A stretch of DNA of 64,000 nt from Enterococcus ureasiticus (GTDB lineage Bacteria > Bacillota > Bacilli > Lactobacillales > Enterococcaceae), in NCBI RefSeq assembly GCF_001730285.1, contig NZ_MIJZ01000015.1:248001-312000 (forward strand), written 5' to 3'. The notes beneath the pieces were generated by a model that saw only the letters and a list, made by a program, of their open reading frames with translations, was not told the origin of the DNA and did not search any database. This document shows positions 15,854 to 25,650 of the stretch, piece by piece (the stretch's first letter is position 1; each line of letters opens with the position of its first letter). The position numbers were made by a program, and so were the translations under genes.

Positions 15854-17017
15854 TTATTCAGTTTTTTTATACCAAACAACTGGCTCAGGTTTATCAGGAT
15901 TTGGTAATGATTCAACAAATTGTTTAGTCACATTCAAATGATCAGCGACCATTTGAGCTGGAGAAGTTCCTAACCATTTATTTAATGAGATGTCTGAATA
16001 ATCAGCTGTTTTAAACACTTCAACAAAGCGTAATGGTTCGTCTCCAGTATTTTGAACATAGTGCCCTGCTACTATTGGAACAACACCTACATCTCCTGCT
16101 TTAAAATCAAAGGTACGAGCTAATCCTGCTGAATTAAAGACCGTCATTTTTGCCTGTCCTTGAATGTAATATTGCCATTCTGAAGCTTTTGGATGCCAAT
16201 GTAACTCTCTCATCCCACCTGGTTCTACTTCAACAAAGGCTGCTGAAATTGTTTGAGCCACTGGGAAGACACTTTGATCCACAATTTTTACTTTACCTGC
16301 TTCTGAAATTATAGGATCTAATGTGTCGATATGGAAAGTAAATGGGGAAGGTACTTCACCATTATTACTTGGGCGATCAACAGCCTCAATTGAATCTGGT
16401 ACATTTGCTTTAAAAATATATTTTTCAGATTTAGGGAAGCTTTCCAAATCACTTATTTGTTTTTTGAAGTTTGCTGCTACAATGTCTTTTGGTGTATGTG
16501 CCAACCAATCGGATAAAAGGAAGGTATTATTTTCAGAAAAATCCGGTTCACTGAATACTAGTAAAAATTCGCAACCTTGATCCAATGCTTGAATAGAATG
16601 TGGAATTCCTGATTCAAAGTTCCAAATATCCCCTTCTTTTACATCATCAATAAAACTGCGTCCATGTTCATCAATCGCTGTAACACGCGCATTACCGTAA
16701 AGCATTAAGCCCCATTCTGCTTCTTTGTGCCAATGCATTTCACGATAAGCACCGGGTTCTAAACTCATGTTTACCCCTGCGACATCTTCAGAAATTGGTA
16801 ATTCACGATTTGTGATTTCTCTTGTCCAACCCCCTTCTTCTAGTCGTTGATGGGCATCAGAATAGCTGAAACGTAAGTTATTCACTGTTCCATGATCAGT
16901 TGCTGGTGGCACCAAAATATCTGGATTTTCTTGATCTCGAGAAAGATTACGAGGACCATGATCAATCCAACCTTTACCGTCTGATTCTCTGAATGGTTCA
17001 ACTCTGTTTTCCGTCAT
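15854..17017 (-). CDS. oxdC: Oxalate decarboxylase (bicupin)
   Basis: 387 residues with two cupin domains. The manganese ligands fall at the same positions as in Bacillus subtilis OxdC: site 1 His95, His97, Glu101 (MHWHKEAEW) and His140 (GIPHSI); site 2 His273, His275, Glu280 (LHWHPKASEW) and His319 (VAGHY). The lid that decides decarboxylase against oxidase activity reads SENN at 161-164, keeping the catalytic Glu162. It should convert oxalate to formate and CO2, consuming a proton and so giving acid tolerance. It is a single-gene transcript with its own terminator. No formyl-CoA or oxalate transporter gene is adjacent. Function is well supported. Confidence 0.93.
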   Translation of the reverse strand: MTENRVEPFRESDGKGWIDHGPRNLSRDQENPDILVPPATDHGTVNNLRFSYSDAHQRLEEGGWTREITNRELPISEDVAGVNMSLEPGAYREMHWHKEAEWGLMLYGNARVTAIDEHGRSFIDDVKEGDIWNFESGIPHSIQALDQGCEFLLVFSEPDFSENNTFLLSDWLAHTPKDIVAANFKKQISDLESFPKSEKYIFKANVPDSIEAVDRPSNNGEVPSPFTFHIDTLDPIISEAGKVKIVDQSVFPVAQTISAAFVEVEPGGMRELHWHPKASEWQYYIQGQAKMTVFNSAGLARTFDFKAGDVGVVPIVAGHYVQNTGDEPLRFVEVFKTADYSDISLNKWLGTSPAQMVADHLNVTKQFVESLPNPDKPEPVVWYKKTE

Positions 17018-17197
17018 AAAAAACTCTCCTCTCGTTATAAGTACACTTTAATAGTAGGATAATGGGCTGTAAAAATCAAAAATTCACGCTTTTTATTTCA
17101 TTATTTTTTTATTTTTATATCATTTTTCGTAAAAAACCATCTTTTTGAATATCTAGTCATCTTATTTTAAGTTAAAAAGATTTTTTAGCACAAAAAA

Positions 17198-17292
17198 AGT
17201 GTGTGGCACAAAAGTAAAAAAACACTTTTGTTTCACACACTACTTACGAATAAAGGTTGGAATCAGAAGCAACTCCTGTCCCAACCTCTTTC
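17198..17292. terminator. Paired hairpins between purA and oxdC
   Basis: AGTGTGTGGCACAAAAGT (17198-17215) pairs with ACTTTTGTTTCACACACT (17224-17241) with one G-A mismatch; a second stem joins AAGGTTGG (17253-17260) and CCAACCTC (about 17282-17289). They lie downstream of purA on the minus strand and probably terminate it. Confidence 0.65.
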
Positions 17293-17296
17293 ATAT

Positions 17297-18589
17297 TTAA
17301 ATTTGTGCCCAAACACTTTCTAATACATTCGTTTGATTACGGTCTGGACCTACTGAGAATGTTGAAATACGCACGCCAACTAATTCAGAAATACGGTGTA
17401 CATAGTTTCTTGCATTCGCTGGAAGATCAGCTAATGTCTTACATCCTGTGATATCTTCTGACCAACCTGGTAACTCTTCGTAGACCGGTTTACAGCGGCT
17501 CAACTCTTTCAAGCTAGCTGGATAATGATAGATCAATTCACCATCTAATTCATAGGCTGTACAGATTTTTACTGTGTCTAAACCACTTAAAACATCGATG
17601 GAATTCAATGATAAATTCGTAATGCCTGATACACGTTTAGAGTGACGCATTACAACAGTATCAAACCAACCTACACGACGTGGACGACCTGTTGTTGTAC
17701 CGTATTCTTTCCCCACTTTACGAATCGTTTCTCCTGTTTCATCAAACAATTCTGTAGGGAATGGTCCATCACCAACACGTGATGTGTAAGCTTTACAAAC
17801 ACCAACGACTTTATTGATTTTAGAAGGACCAACGCCACTTCCGATCGTAACGCCTCCAGCAACTGGATTTGATGATGTAACAAATGGATAGGTTCCTTGG
17901 TCAATATCCAACATAACGCCTTGTGCGCCTTCAAATAATACACGTTTGCCAGCATCTAATGCGTCATTTAAAATAACAGAAGTATCTGTTACGTATTGCT
18001 TGATTTGTTGACCATACTCATAATATTCTTCGAAAATATCTTCAAAAGCAATTGGTTCGCTATCGAACATTTTAACGAATTGACGATTTTTTTCTTCTAA
18101 ATTGATTTTCAAACGTTCTTCAAAAATTTCTTTATCTAATAAATCTGCTACACGAATCCCTACACGAGCAGCTTTATCCATGTATGCCGGTCCAATCCCT
18201 TTAATCGTTGTACCAATTTTATTTTCACCCTTAGCATCTTCTTGCAATTGATCCAATTGGATGTGATAAGGTAAAATCACATGTGCACGATCTGAGATAC
18301 GTAAATTATCTGTTGTGACATTATTATCTTTTAAATAAGCCAGTTCTTTTACTAAAGATTTTGGATTAACTACGACGCCATTTCCAATCACACTGATCTT
18401 GTCTTTGTAAAAGATACCTGAAGGAATCAAATGTAGTTTATAAGTGACACCATCAAATTTAATGGTATGACCTGCATTATCTCCGCCTTGATAACGTGCG
18501 ATGACCTCAGCATTCTCACTTAAAAAATCTGTGATCTTTCCTTTTCCTTCATCGCCCCACTGCGTTCCGACTACTACAACTGATGACAT
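17297..18589 (-). CDS. purA: Adenylosuccinate synthetase
   Basis: 430 residues, the standard length. The N-terminus carries [14 protein letters not shown], the GTP-binding loop and catalytic Asp, followed by GGDNAGHTI (catalytic His). Further motifs are [27 protein letters not shown] and [13 protein letters not shown]. It catalyses GTP-dependent joining of IMP and aspartate, the first committed step to AMP. It lies downstream of dnaB in the same orientation, as in other enterococci, but with a convergent UreI-like gene between. A PurBox-like sequence lies in its promoter region. Confidence 0.97.
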   Translation of the reverse strand: MSSVVVVGTQWGDEGKGKITDFLSENAEVIARYQGGDNAGHTIKFDGVTYKLHLIPSGIFYKDKISVIGNGVVVNPKSLVKELAYLKDNNVTTDNLRISDRAHVILPYHIQLDQLQEDAKGENKIGTTIKGIGPAYMDKAARVGIRVADLLDKEIFEERLKINLEEKNRQFVKMFDSEPIAFEDIFEEYYEYGQQIKQYVTDTSVILNDALDAGKRVLFEGAQGVMLDIDQGTYPFVTSSNPVAGGVTIGSGVGPSKINKVVGVCKAYTSRVGDGPFPTELFDETGETIRKVGKEYGTTTGRPRRVGWFDTVVMRHSKRVSGITNLSLNSIDVLSGLDTVKICTAYELDGELIYHYPASLKELSRCKPVYEELPGWSEDITGCKTLADLPANARNYVHRISELVGVRISTFSVGPDRNQTNVLESVWAQI

Positions 18590-18697
18590 TCGAACACCTC
18601 GTTCTAAATTATTTTGTCCTGATTCATTGTACCAGTAAAGCAGAACGCTTTCAAGGAAAAATCGAATAATATCATTTTTTAAAAATAAAAAAAGGTT

Positions 18698-18752
18698 AAA
18701 ACACGAACATTAATTGATATATCAAAAAACATTGAATAAAAAAGCGAATATT
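18698..18752 (-). promoter_or_regulatory. Possible PurBox pair upstream of purA
   Basis: AAACACGAACATTA at 18698-18711 resembles the PurR PurBox core (CCGAAC flanked by A/T), and a weaker AAAGCGAATATT occurs at 18741-18752. Both sit 110-160 bp upstream of purA in a 308-bp gene-free gap that also holds the plus-strand promoter of the UreI-like gene. Tentative. Confidence 0.3.
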
Positions 18753-18897
18753 GGCTGTCCGTCCTATAAATGAAAAAATAGATGCCTTATCGTTTTTGAT
18801 GACTGTCATCTAAAAATAACAAATTGCATATTTCTTTTTCTAGGCAACTAACGTAAAATATAATACGCAATTCATTTTAAATAGGAGGGTTTTTATT

Positions 18898-19380
18898 TTG
18901 TTGGGTGTTGTTTTATTATTCGTCGGCATTACATTGATTAGTAACGGTTATTGCGGATTAGCGGGAGTTGATGGGAAATCAACTGCCTTCATAAACTTAT
19001 TTACAGGAAGTGTAACATTTATAGTCAATACAACTTTTTTATTGCGTGGAGACTATTTTTCCGCTGGTACTGGTTTTTTATTTGCCTGTACAAACCTTTT
19101 GATGGGCGTTATTTACTTGTTTGATTTGGATTGGCGGGCGTATGGTATTTTTGGTTTATTTGTCGCTGTAAATGCTATTCCTTGTGCCTACCTTTCATAT
19201 GCTAGCGGTGACTGGCGTTTTGCCATCATTTGGATATTATGGGGAATTCTTTGGTTTTCTGGATTTTTACAAAATGTTTTGACACTTCCAATTGGAAAAT
19301 TTGTTTTGTATTTAGCTATTTTTGAAGGAATCATTACTGCTTGGATTCCTGGATTTTTAATGATAACAGAATTATGGTAA
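18898..19380 (+). CDS. AmiS/UreI family urea or short-amide channel
   Basis: 160 residues, six predicted membrane helices. It begins at TTG 18898, 8 nt after AGGAGGG. The C-terminal block WILWGILWFSGFL and the early NGYCGLAGVD/NLFTGSV segments match the AmiS/UreI family of urea, acetamide and formamide channels. No urease or amidase gene is in the window, so a role in acid resistance through urea cannot be assumed. It stands alone on the plus strand among minus-strand genes. The oxalate decarboxylase nearby is another acid-stress gene, but the two are not in one operon. Confidence 0.85.
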   Translation: MLGVVLLFVGITLISNGYCGLAGVDGKSTAFINLFTGSVTFIVNTTFLLRGDYFSAGTGFLFACTNLLMGVIYLFDLDWRAYGIFGLFVAVNAIPCAYLSYASGDWRFAIIWILWGILWFSGFLQNVLTLPIGKFVLYLAIFEGIITAWIPGFLMITELW

Positions 19381-19383
19381 GTA

Positions 19384-19432
19384 AAAAAACAGCTATGACC
19401 GGAATAAACACTGGCATATAGCTGTTTTTTTT
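19384..19432. terminator. Bidirectional terminator between ureI-like gene and dnaB
   Basis: AAAACAGCTAT (ending 19396) pairs with ATAGCTGTTTT (from 19418), followed by a T-run on the plus strand and one on the minus strand. It serves the two convergent genes. Confidence 0.8.
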
Positions 19433-19441
19433 ATTTAATGG

Positions 19442-20815
19442 TTAAAAATCATCTGGTCTTTGGGATAGCGAAGCAAATTTGTTGAACTCTTTAATAAATA
19501 ACAGCTCAACCGTTCCTCGGGCACCACTTCTGTTTTTCTCAATAATTACTTCAATAACGTTATCGATTTCAGGCTCTTCACGATTGCCATCTTCTCCTTC
19601 TTCACCACGATCATAATAATCATCACGATAAAGAAAAGCCACGATATCCGCATCTTGCTCAATAGATCCAGACTCACGGATATCACTTAGTACAGGACGT
19701 TTATCCTGACGCTGTTCTACACCACGGGATAATTGAGACAAGGCAATAACTGGAACTTTTAATTCTTTGGCCAATTTTTTTAATTGACGGGAAATTTCAG
19801 ATACTTCTTGCTGACGACTCTCGCGGCCAGTACCTTCAATCAGCTGCAGGTAATCGATCAATATCAACCCAAGATTGCCACGTTCTTGTGCTAATTTCCG
19901 GCATTTTGCCCGAATTTCTGTGATTTTTATACCTGGTGTATCATCGATATAGATTTGTGCTCTGGACAAACTTCCCATCGCAATAATCAGATTTTGCCAC
20001 TCTTCTTCTGAGAGCTGACCTGTCCGCAGGTGTCCAGCTTCAATCGAACCCTCCGCACAAAGCATCCGGTTAACTAACGATTCTGCCCCCATTTCCAAAC
20101 TGAAAATAGCAACAGAACGATCTGTTTTAGTCCCAATATTCTGTGCAATATTTAAAGCAAAAGCAGTTTTCCCTACGGCTGGACGAGCAGCTAAGATAAT
20201 CAATTCCTCTGCTTGTAGTCCTGCTGTCATTTTATCCAAAGCTGGGTAACCAGTAGGTAACCCAGTGATTTCTTCATCATTTTGATAAAGTTGGTCAATA
20301 TTTGCAATCGACGTGTTCAATACATCCGCGATCGATAAAAAACCACTTCGATTTCTTTTTTCTGAAACTTCTAAAATACTGCGCTCTGCATCGTCTAATA
20401 TTGTTTCAACATCTTCGCCTTGCTCAAATCCTTTGGTAACAATTTCTGTAGCGGTTTGAATCAAGTTGCGCAGCAATGATTTTTGCTCAACAATTTTTGC
20501 ATAATACACAATATTAGCAGCTGTTGGTACCGCTAACGCTAAGTCTGACAGATAGCTTAAACCACCAACGTCTTCTAGTAAATTCTCTTGCTCCAAACGA
20601 TCTTTGATCGTAATAACATCAATCGCTTCATTTCGATCATTCAAGGTAAGCATAGTCTGAAAAATCAATTGATGATTACGGCGATAAAAATCTTTTGGTT
20701 CTATGTATTCTAAAGCATCGATAATAACCTCAGCATCTAAAAAAACCGACCCTAAAACGGCCTGCTCTGCTTCCATACTTTGGGGCGGTACTCGATCTTG
20801 CCATACTTCATTCAT
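19442..20815 (-). CDS. dnaB: Replicative DNA helicase
   Basis: 457 residues from ATG 20815, which follows TAGGAGAG; the open frame extends 20 codons upstream but without a start signal. The N-terminal primase-interaction domain begins RVPPQSMEAEQAVLGS. The RecA-like domain shows Walker A ARPAVGKTAFALN, Walker B LILIDYLQLI and the R-finger region SDIRESGSIEQDAD. It is the hexameric fork helicase loaded at oriC. In related genomes dnaB directly follows rplI and gdpP; here 5.7 kb separates it from rplI (see findings). It must therefore have its own promoter in the 20.8-20.9 kb region. Confidence 0.97.
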   Translation of the reverse strand: MNEVWQDRVPPQSMEAEQAVLGSVFLDAEVIIDALEYIEPKDFYRRNHQLIFQTMLTLNDRNEAIDVITIKDRLEQENLLEDVGGLSYLSDLALAVPTAANIVYYAKIVEQKSLLRNLIQTATEIVTKGFEQGEDVETILDDAERSILEVSEKRNRSGFLSIADVLNTSIANIDQLYQNDEEITGLPTGYPALDKMTAGLQAEELIILAARPAVGKTAFALNIAQNIGTKTDRSVAIFSLEMGAESLVNRMLCAEGSIEAGHLRTGQLSEEEWQNLIIAMGSLSRAQIYIDDTPGIKITEIRAKCRKLAQERGNLGLILIDYLQLIEGTGRESRQQEVSEISRQLKKLAKELKVPVIALSQLSRGVEQRQDKRPVLSDIRESGSIEQDADIVAFLYRDDYYDRGEEGEDGNREEPEIDNVIEVIIEKNRSGARGTVELLFIKEFNKFASLSQRPDDF

Positions 20816-21505
20816 TTTTTTCTCTCCTATAGCTATAATTACGCTTTTCAGTCTTTCTATTTTAACAATAAACAACCGAAATGTACAATGACAATATCGT
20901 GTCTTTTCTTCTTACTGATAAGCAAAAGCAGAGGATAACCTTTGTTCAGACTGTAAACAAAAAGGAGTTGGCAATCAAACCAGCTCCTTCTTACTATCTA
21001 TTTTGTAAATTTGAAGCAAATGAGACATTTATTATCACCAAAACATTTTCCTCAGCCCACCCTAGAAATAGAAAGTATCCACTTTTCATCCTATTGATTA
21101 GATTTTTCAAATTTTCTCTCCTTTTAATTTATTATTAACATTTAATCTAGAATCTCATTATCTGATTGCGATTAATTAATAACATCATATTCAAAAGTAT
21201 TTTTTACCTCTATTACTATCGCTACTTGTGTACAATTCACTCTATTTTGTAACAAAATTAACCCCTTTTCGACTGTTTTTTGGGAACTGTATATTTAAGA
21301 GAATCTGATTCAACGTACTTGTGTCAGATTCTAATTATTTACTTAACTAATGGTCTCTGTAAAACAAAATAGGACATAGAAATCCTCTATCCTAAATTTA
21401 TGTTTTGAGCAACTCTATTGAACATAAAAAAAATCAAAACAATTCGTTCTGACTTTCTTCATATATTTTTAGTTGGGTACGTTCTCGTTTCTTGTTGTAT
21501 CTACT
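20816..21505. other. 690-bp gap left of the beta-glucoside module
   Basis: Contains the dnaB promoter region, the solo IS1182-type end at 20925-20998, then AT-rich sequence with a hairpin at 21299-21331 (AGAATCTGA/TCAGATTCT). No convincing gene is present. Confidence 0.5.
20925..20998 (-). repeat. Solo right end of an IS1182-type element, inverted relative to the copy at 26.5 kb
   Basis: The minus strand reads AGGAGCTGGTTTGATTGCC, then AACTCCTTTTTGTTTACAG and TCTGAACAAAGG. The same string with few changes stands at 26500-26555 on the plus strand, where it forms the end of a transposase remnant. This is therefore a leftover IS end, in opposite orientation, close to the dnaB start. Confidence 0.75.
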
Positions 21506-21700
21506 CTAATTACCTAAACTATCTAATTTCTTTTCTTGCTTATCAAACGCTTCTTTTACTGAATGCCCAAATTGTCCTTTGATTGACCCTTCTAATGAAC
21601 TTGTCGTTCTCGAAAGTGAAGTCTTCGCTTCTTCTAGGATAACCTTTCCTTTTTTTTCAGCATTTTTTTGATCGTTTTCACTTTGATTAAATGATCTCAT
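21506..21700 (-). CDS. Small charged hypothetical protein
   Basis: 64 residues, hydrophilic and helical, starting MRSFNQSENDQKNAEKKGK with no membrane segment or recognised domain. Its composition (Lys, Glu, Ser, Gln) recalls small general-stress proteins of the CsbD kind but I cannot align it to that family. The ribosome-binding site is poor. It lies 79 bases downstream of the phospho-beta-glucosidase gene on the same strand. It may be a real small gene or chance. Confidence 0.4.
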   Translation of the reverse strand: MRSFNQSENDQKNAEKKGKVILEEAKTSLSRTTSSLEGSIKGQFGHSVKEAFDKQEKKLDSLGN

Positions 21701-21779
21701 GATTCTGTTTAGTCATTTTTCATATTTTATATATTCTATCAGAAATCAATTTTGTGGAGACATTTTATTGTTTCTTTAA

Positions 21780-23198
21780 TTACACAAGCAAATCTACATC
21801 ATAATCAAAACCATTCTGATCACTAAGTTGTTTGTAAAACTCGCCGCTTTTTTTAATTTTCCTTTTCTGTGTCGATAAATCAAGAGAAACTAAACCATAT
21901 CGATTCTTATAGGTATTAATCCATGACCAACAATCAATAAATGTCCATAAATGATAACCTTTTATGTTGCAACCATCATTAATTGCTTTCCAAAGATAAG
22001 CTAAATGATCTTGGATGAATTCAATTCGATAATCATCAATTACTTGCCCTGTTTCATCCATAAAACGTTCTTCATTAGCAACACCCATTCCGTTTTCAGA
22101 AATAAATGCCTCAATATTGCCATAATTTTCTTTTATATCCATACATAGATCATAAATACCTTTTCCATAAATTTCCCAACCACGGTATTCATTCATACGG
22201 CGTCCTGGCATCACATGATTTTCAAAGAACCAATCCGGTAAAAATGGTCCTTCTGGGTTTATAGCCGTTAATCGAGCTTTAACGCGACGCGGTTCATAAT
22301 AGTTCAAACCTAAAATTTGAGCCGTATTATCTCTGATATATTTTAGATCTTCTTCTGTGTAATCTTCTGGGAGTTGATCATAATCTTTTAAAAGTGTTAT
22401 TAGTTTTTCTGGATAGACTCCTTTGACCATCGGATCCAAGAAACTACGGACATAAAATAAATCAGCAATTTCTGCCGCCTTTACATCTGCAGAATTTTGA
22501 CTTCGTGGAAACGTTGGACTTAAATTTAAGATAACGCCGATTTTACTATCTAACTGTCTTTTTTTATGAGCAGCTATCGCTTTAGCATGTGCCAAAACCG
22601 TAAAATGTGCTGCCTGGGCACCACGCTTAAAGTCAACAATATTCGGATAATGGAAATCTTCTAAATAAGAACCTAAAATCGGGCCTAAAGGTTCATTAAA
22701 TGTGAACCAATGATAAACTAAATCTCCAAATTCTTCGAAACAACTGTCCGCAAAATTTACGTATGCATCAACAACTTCACGGGATTCCCAGCCTCCCTTA
22801 TCCTGTAAAATAGCTGGCATATCAAAATGATAAAGATTGGCAAATACCTTAATTCCATTATTGTTCATTTCAGTAAATAGATTACGATAAAATTCGATTG
22901 CTTTTGGATTAACTTTTCCTATCCCATCTTCTGGAAACATCCGCGCCCAAGAAATCGAAACGCGGAAAGAGTTATGTCCCGTTTGTTTCATTAACTGTAC
23001 ATCTTCTTTATACTGATGAATATGATCGGTTGTTGTTTCTGAACTTATTCCTTGATAAAAACGATAAGGTTGCTCTTTATACCAACGCTCCCAAACAGTC
23101 TCCGCTTTTCCAGTTTCTCCGCGGCCTTCTGCTTGTTCCGCCGACCAAGCGGAACCCCACCAAAAATCTTTTGGAAATATTAATTGCTTTTTATTCAT
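21780..23198 (-). CDS. 6-phospho-beta-glucosidase, GH1
   Basis: 472 residues of glycoside hydrolase family 1. The acid/base Glu169 is in TFNEP and the nucleophile Glu is in ISENGMG; the N-terminal DFWWGSAWSAEQAEG is typical of the family. With a PTS EIIC encoded across a shared regulatory region, the substrate is most likely a phosphorylated beta-glucoside such as cellobiose-6-P. It is divergent from gntR and has AAAGTATATA boxes upstream. It sits inside the segment that separates dnaB from rplI. Confidence 0.92.
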   Translation of the reverse strand: MNKKQLIFPKDFWWGSAWSAEQAEGRGETGKAETVWERWYKEQPYRFYQGISSETTTDHIHQYKEDVQLMKQTGHNSFRVSISWARMFPEDGIGKVNPKAIEFYRNLFTEMNNNGIKVFANLYHFDMPAILQDKGGWESREVVDAYVNFADSCFEEFGDLVYHWFTFNEPLGPILGSYLEDFHYPNIVDFKRGAQAAHFTVLAHAKAIAAHKKRQLDSKIGVILNLSPTFPRSQNSADVKAAEIADLFYVRSFLDPMVKGVYPEKLITLLKDYDQLPEDYTEEDLKYIRDNTAQILGLNYYEPRRVKARLTAINPEGPFLPDWFFENHVMPGRRMNEYRGWEIYGKGIYDLCMDIKENYGNIEAFISENGMGVANEERFMDETGQVIDDYRIEFIQDHLAYLWKAINDGCNIKGYHLWTFIDCWSWINTYKNRYGLVSLDLSTQKRKIKKSGEFYKQLSDQNGFDYDVDLLV

Positions 23199-23280
23199 AG
23201 TATCCTCCTCAATTACAACTTTATTGAATGCTACTTCATCATAACATCACTTACAAAAAAATAAAATAGTTTTATAAACA

Positions 23281-23353
23281 AAAGTATATATCTTTTTATT
23301 GTGATTAGTTTTTTAAATAGAAAGTGTTGCTTAAATGCGCTAAAAGTATATAA
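23281..23353. promoter_or_regulatory. Two candidate GntR operators between bgl and gntR
   Basis: AAAGTATATA occurs at 23281-23290 and AAAGTATATAAT at 23343-23354, in the 193-bp divergent control region. A third copy precedes the EIIC gene. The recurrence at both promoters of one module suggests operators of the GntR protein encoded between them. Confidence 0.5.
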
Positions 23354-23391
23354 TTAATTATATCTTTAATACCTATTTCAAGGAGGTAAAA

Positions 23392-24105
23392 ATGAGGAAG
23401 AATGCGAAATATATGGAAGTTTATCTTGATGTAAAGAAAAAAGTTGAAAATGGTACCTACCCCATTGGTGAAAAGCTACCCACTGGTCCTGAATTGGCTA
23501 AACATTATCATACGAGTAAATTGACAGTAAAAAAAGGGTTAGATATGTTGGTTTCTGAAGGTGTTTTACATAGCCGAAGCGGATTTGGTACTGAGGTCAT
23601 ACGTAAGCCAATCAATAATTCTAAAGTATTTGGTCCTAATGAAGGATTCATGAAAGTTATTGGAGAAGATCATGTAGAGTCAGAAATTCATACCTTTTCC
23701 ATTGAATTACCTTCTAAAAAAATAGCCGAAAAATTACAGATTAACGAGAAAGAGTATATTTATCATATAGTGCGTAGCCGTTTTGTCGATCAAAAGCCTT
23801 ACTCACTTGAGCAAACATTCATGCCACTTTCGATCATTCCAGGTTTAGAACCAAAACACTTAAAGAATTCTGTTTATTCCTATATTCGTGAAGAACTACA
23901 TTTAGAGATTAATACCTCTCATGTTTTCTTAAAAGGAGTACTCTCTACGGCATTTGATGCAAAAATACTAGGTATAAGCACAGGTGATTTTTTGATTGAA
24001 ATTGAAAAAAGCGTCTCCTTATCAAACGGAACACCTTTTGAATACTCTATTACGAAACATCTATATCAAGACTTTATTTTTGAAGCTGTATTCGTAGAAA
24101 ACTGA
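23392..24105 (+). CDS. GntR/HutC-type transcriptional regulator
   Basis: 237 residues. Residues 1-70 form the GntR winged helix (YPIGEKLPTGPELAKHYHTS followed by LTVKKGLDMLVSEGVLHSRSG), and the rest is a UTRA ligand-binding domain (RSRFVDQKPYSLEQTFMP). Such proteins are usually repressors of neighbouring sugar genes, released by a phosphorylated sugar. It is preceded by AAGGAGG and lies between the divergent phospho-beta-glucosidase gene and the EIIC gene, so it should control both. Confidence 0.92.
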   Translation: MRKNAKYMEVYLDVKKKVENGTYPIGEKLPTGPELAKHYHTSKLTVKKGLDMLVSEGVLHSRSGFGTEVIRKPINNSKVFGPNEGFMKVIGEDHVESEIHTFSIELPSKKIAEKLQINEKEYIYHIVRSRFVDQKPYSLEQTFMPLSIIPGLEPKHLKNSVYSYIREELHLEINTSHVFLKGVLSTAFDAKILGISTGDFLIEIEKSVSLSNGTPFEYSITKHLYQDFIFEAVFVEN

Positions 24106-24149
24106 TAAAAGGGCTGATTTATTCAGTTCTTTTTTTTACGAACTCAAAA

Positions 24150-24204
24150 AAAGTATATATTTTTAAAAAAAGTTGTTTACTTTATATCGATTTCGTTTTA
24201 TTAT
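24150..24204 (+). promoter_or_regulatory. Promoter with operator before the EIIC gene
   Basis: AAAGTATATAT at 24150-24160 repeats the boxes of the gntR/bgl region. Just downstream come TTGTTTACT (-35 region) and TATTAT at 24199-24204 (-10), 51 bp before the GTG start of the EIIC gene. Confidence 0.45.
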
Positions 24205-24254
24205 GTAGACAAGGTAAGTGCTTACAAAAATATAAACTAAAAGGAGAATCTATC

Positions 24255-25601
24255 GTGGAGAAAACGAATAAGAAAGACCAGGTATTTGACCGCTTCGGTC
24301 TAATTGCTACAAAATTAGGTAATCAAATCCACATGCGTACCTTACGTGATGCATTTGCAACATTCATGCCTTTTATGATGTTAGCTGGATTTGTAACATT
24401 AATTAACTACGTTATCTTAGAACCTACTGGTTTTATGGGAAAAATCGTCAATCCCGTAACATTGATGAAAATTCAAGAAATCGGAATGTCTATTGCCAAT
24501 GGAACTTTGAGTATTACCACGCTATTAGTTGTCGCTGCAGTTTCTTATCATATGTGTGTCAGCAGAAATTATACCAATCATATTGCAGCTGTTTTAGTTT
24601 CAATCTCAACTTTTATGGTATTAACGCCAATGAAAACAATGTTTACACCTGAAAATGTAGAAAAAGCAATCGAAGTTACTGATGTGATTCCAGGCTCCTA
24701 TGTTGGCGCTTCCGGTATGTTCGTTGGTATCTTTGTTGGACTATTGGCCACTGAATTATTTATCAAATTATCAACAAATGAAAAATTACAAATCAAATTA
24801 TCTGGAAACATCCCTCCAGCTGTATTGAAATCATTTAATGTTTTGATTCCGATCATGATTACCGTTACAGCGTTTGCAATTCTATCCTTTGCTATAAATC
24901 AATTGTTTAATATGGACGTTAATGGATTAATTACAAAAGCGATCATCGGGCCCTTAAGCCATATAACCACAGGTCTTCCCGGTTTTGTACTAATCACTTC
25001 TATCGCAAATTTATTTTTTGGATTTGGTATCCATCAAGCAGTCATTTCCGGCTCATTACTTGATCCATTCTTATTACAAAATATGCAGGAAAATATGGCG
25101 GCTTATGCAAATCATGAAGAAATCCCGCACATCATCAATATGGCCTTTAAAGATACATTCGCTGTAATGGGTGGCTCTGGAAATACGATTGCTTTATTAA
25201 TTGCTATTTTTATTTTTAGCCGTCGAAAAGATTACAAGGATTTTGCCAAACTGTCTGTTACACCTGCGCTATTTAATATCAGTGAGCCGATTATCTTCGG
25301 ATTACCGATCGTATTTAATCTAAGTCTGATCATTCCTTTTGTTCTAGCTCCAATCTTTTCATTAGTAACTGCCTATTTTGCAACATCCGCAGGTTTCATT
25401 GACCATGTAGTCGTTCAAATTCCTTGGACTACACCACCAATCATTTCTGGATTTTTGGCAACTGGAGGCGATTGGCGTGCTGCAGTTTTACAAATCATTA
25501 TCATTGTAGTAAGTGTATTTATTTACCTTCCTTTCCTACGTATTGATGAACATGTGACTGCGAAAATAGCGCAGACTGAAATAGAAGTAACAACTAAGTA
25601 A
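24255..25601 (+). CDS. PTS lactose/cellobiose-type EIIC permease
   Basis: 448 residues, about ten membrane helices, of the CelB-like EIIC family: DAFATFMPFMMLAGF at the start, GFGIHQAVISGSLLDP in the substrate region, and FNISEPIIFGLPIVFN, the conserved NEP/SEPxxFGxP loop. The start is GTG at 24255 after AAGGAG. No EIIA or EIIB gene accompanies it, so it must borrow these from elsewhere. It probably imports and phosphorylates a beta-glucoside cleaved by the GH1 enzyme. Confidence 0.92.
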   Translation: MEKTNKKDQVFDRFGLIATKLGNQIHMRTLRDAFATFMPFMMLAGFVTLINYVILEPTGFMGKIVNPVTLMKIQEIGMSIANGTLSITTLLVVAAVSYHMCVSRNYTNHIAAVLVSISTFMVLTPMKTMFTPENVEKAIEVTDVIPGSYVGASGMFVGIFVGLLATELFIKLSTNEKLQIKLSGNIPPAVLKSFNVLIPIMITVTAFAILSFAINQLFNMDVNGLITKAIIGPLSHITTGLPGFVLITSIANLFFGFGIHQAVISGSLLDPFLLQNMQENMAAYANHEEIPHIINMAFKDTFAVMGGSGNTIALLIAIFIFSRRKDYKDFAKLSVTPALFNISEPIIFGLPIVFNLSLIIPFVLAPIFSLVTAYFATSAGFIDHVVVQIPWTTPPIISGFLATGGDWRAAVLQIIIIVVSVFIYLPFLRIDEHVTAKIAQTEIEVTTK

Positions 25602-25650
25602 TTAATCTATTCATTAAAAAAACAGGATAGAAGACAATTTATGAATAAAT

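Noticed and set aside
20881-21138. Plus-strand frame next to dnaB
   Set aside because: Covers the IS-end remnant and has no ribosome-binding site; looks like chance.
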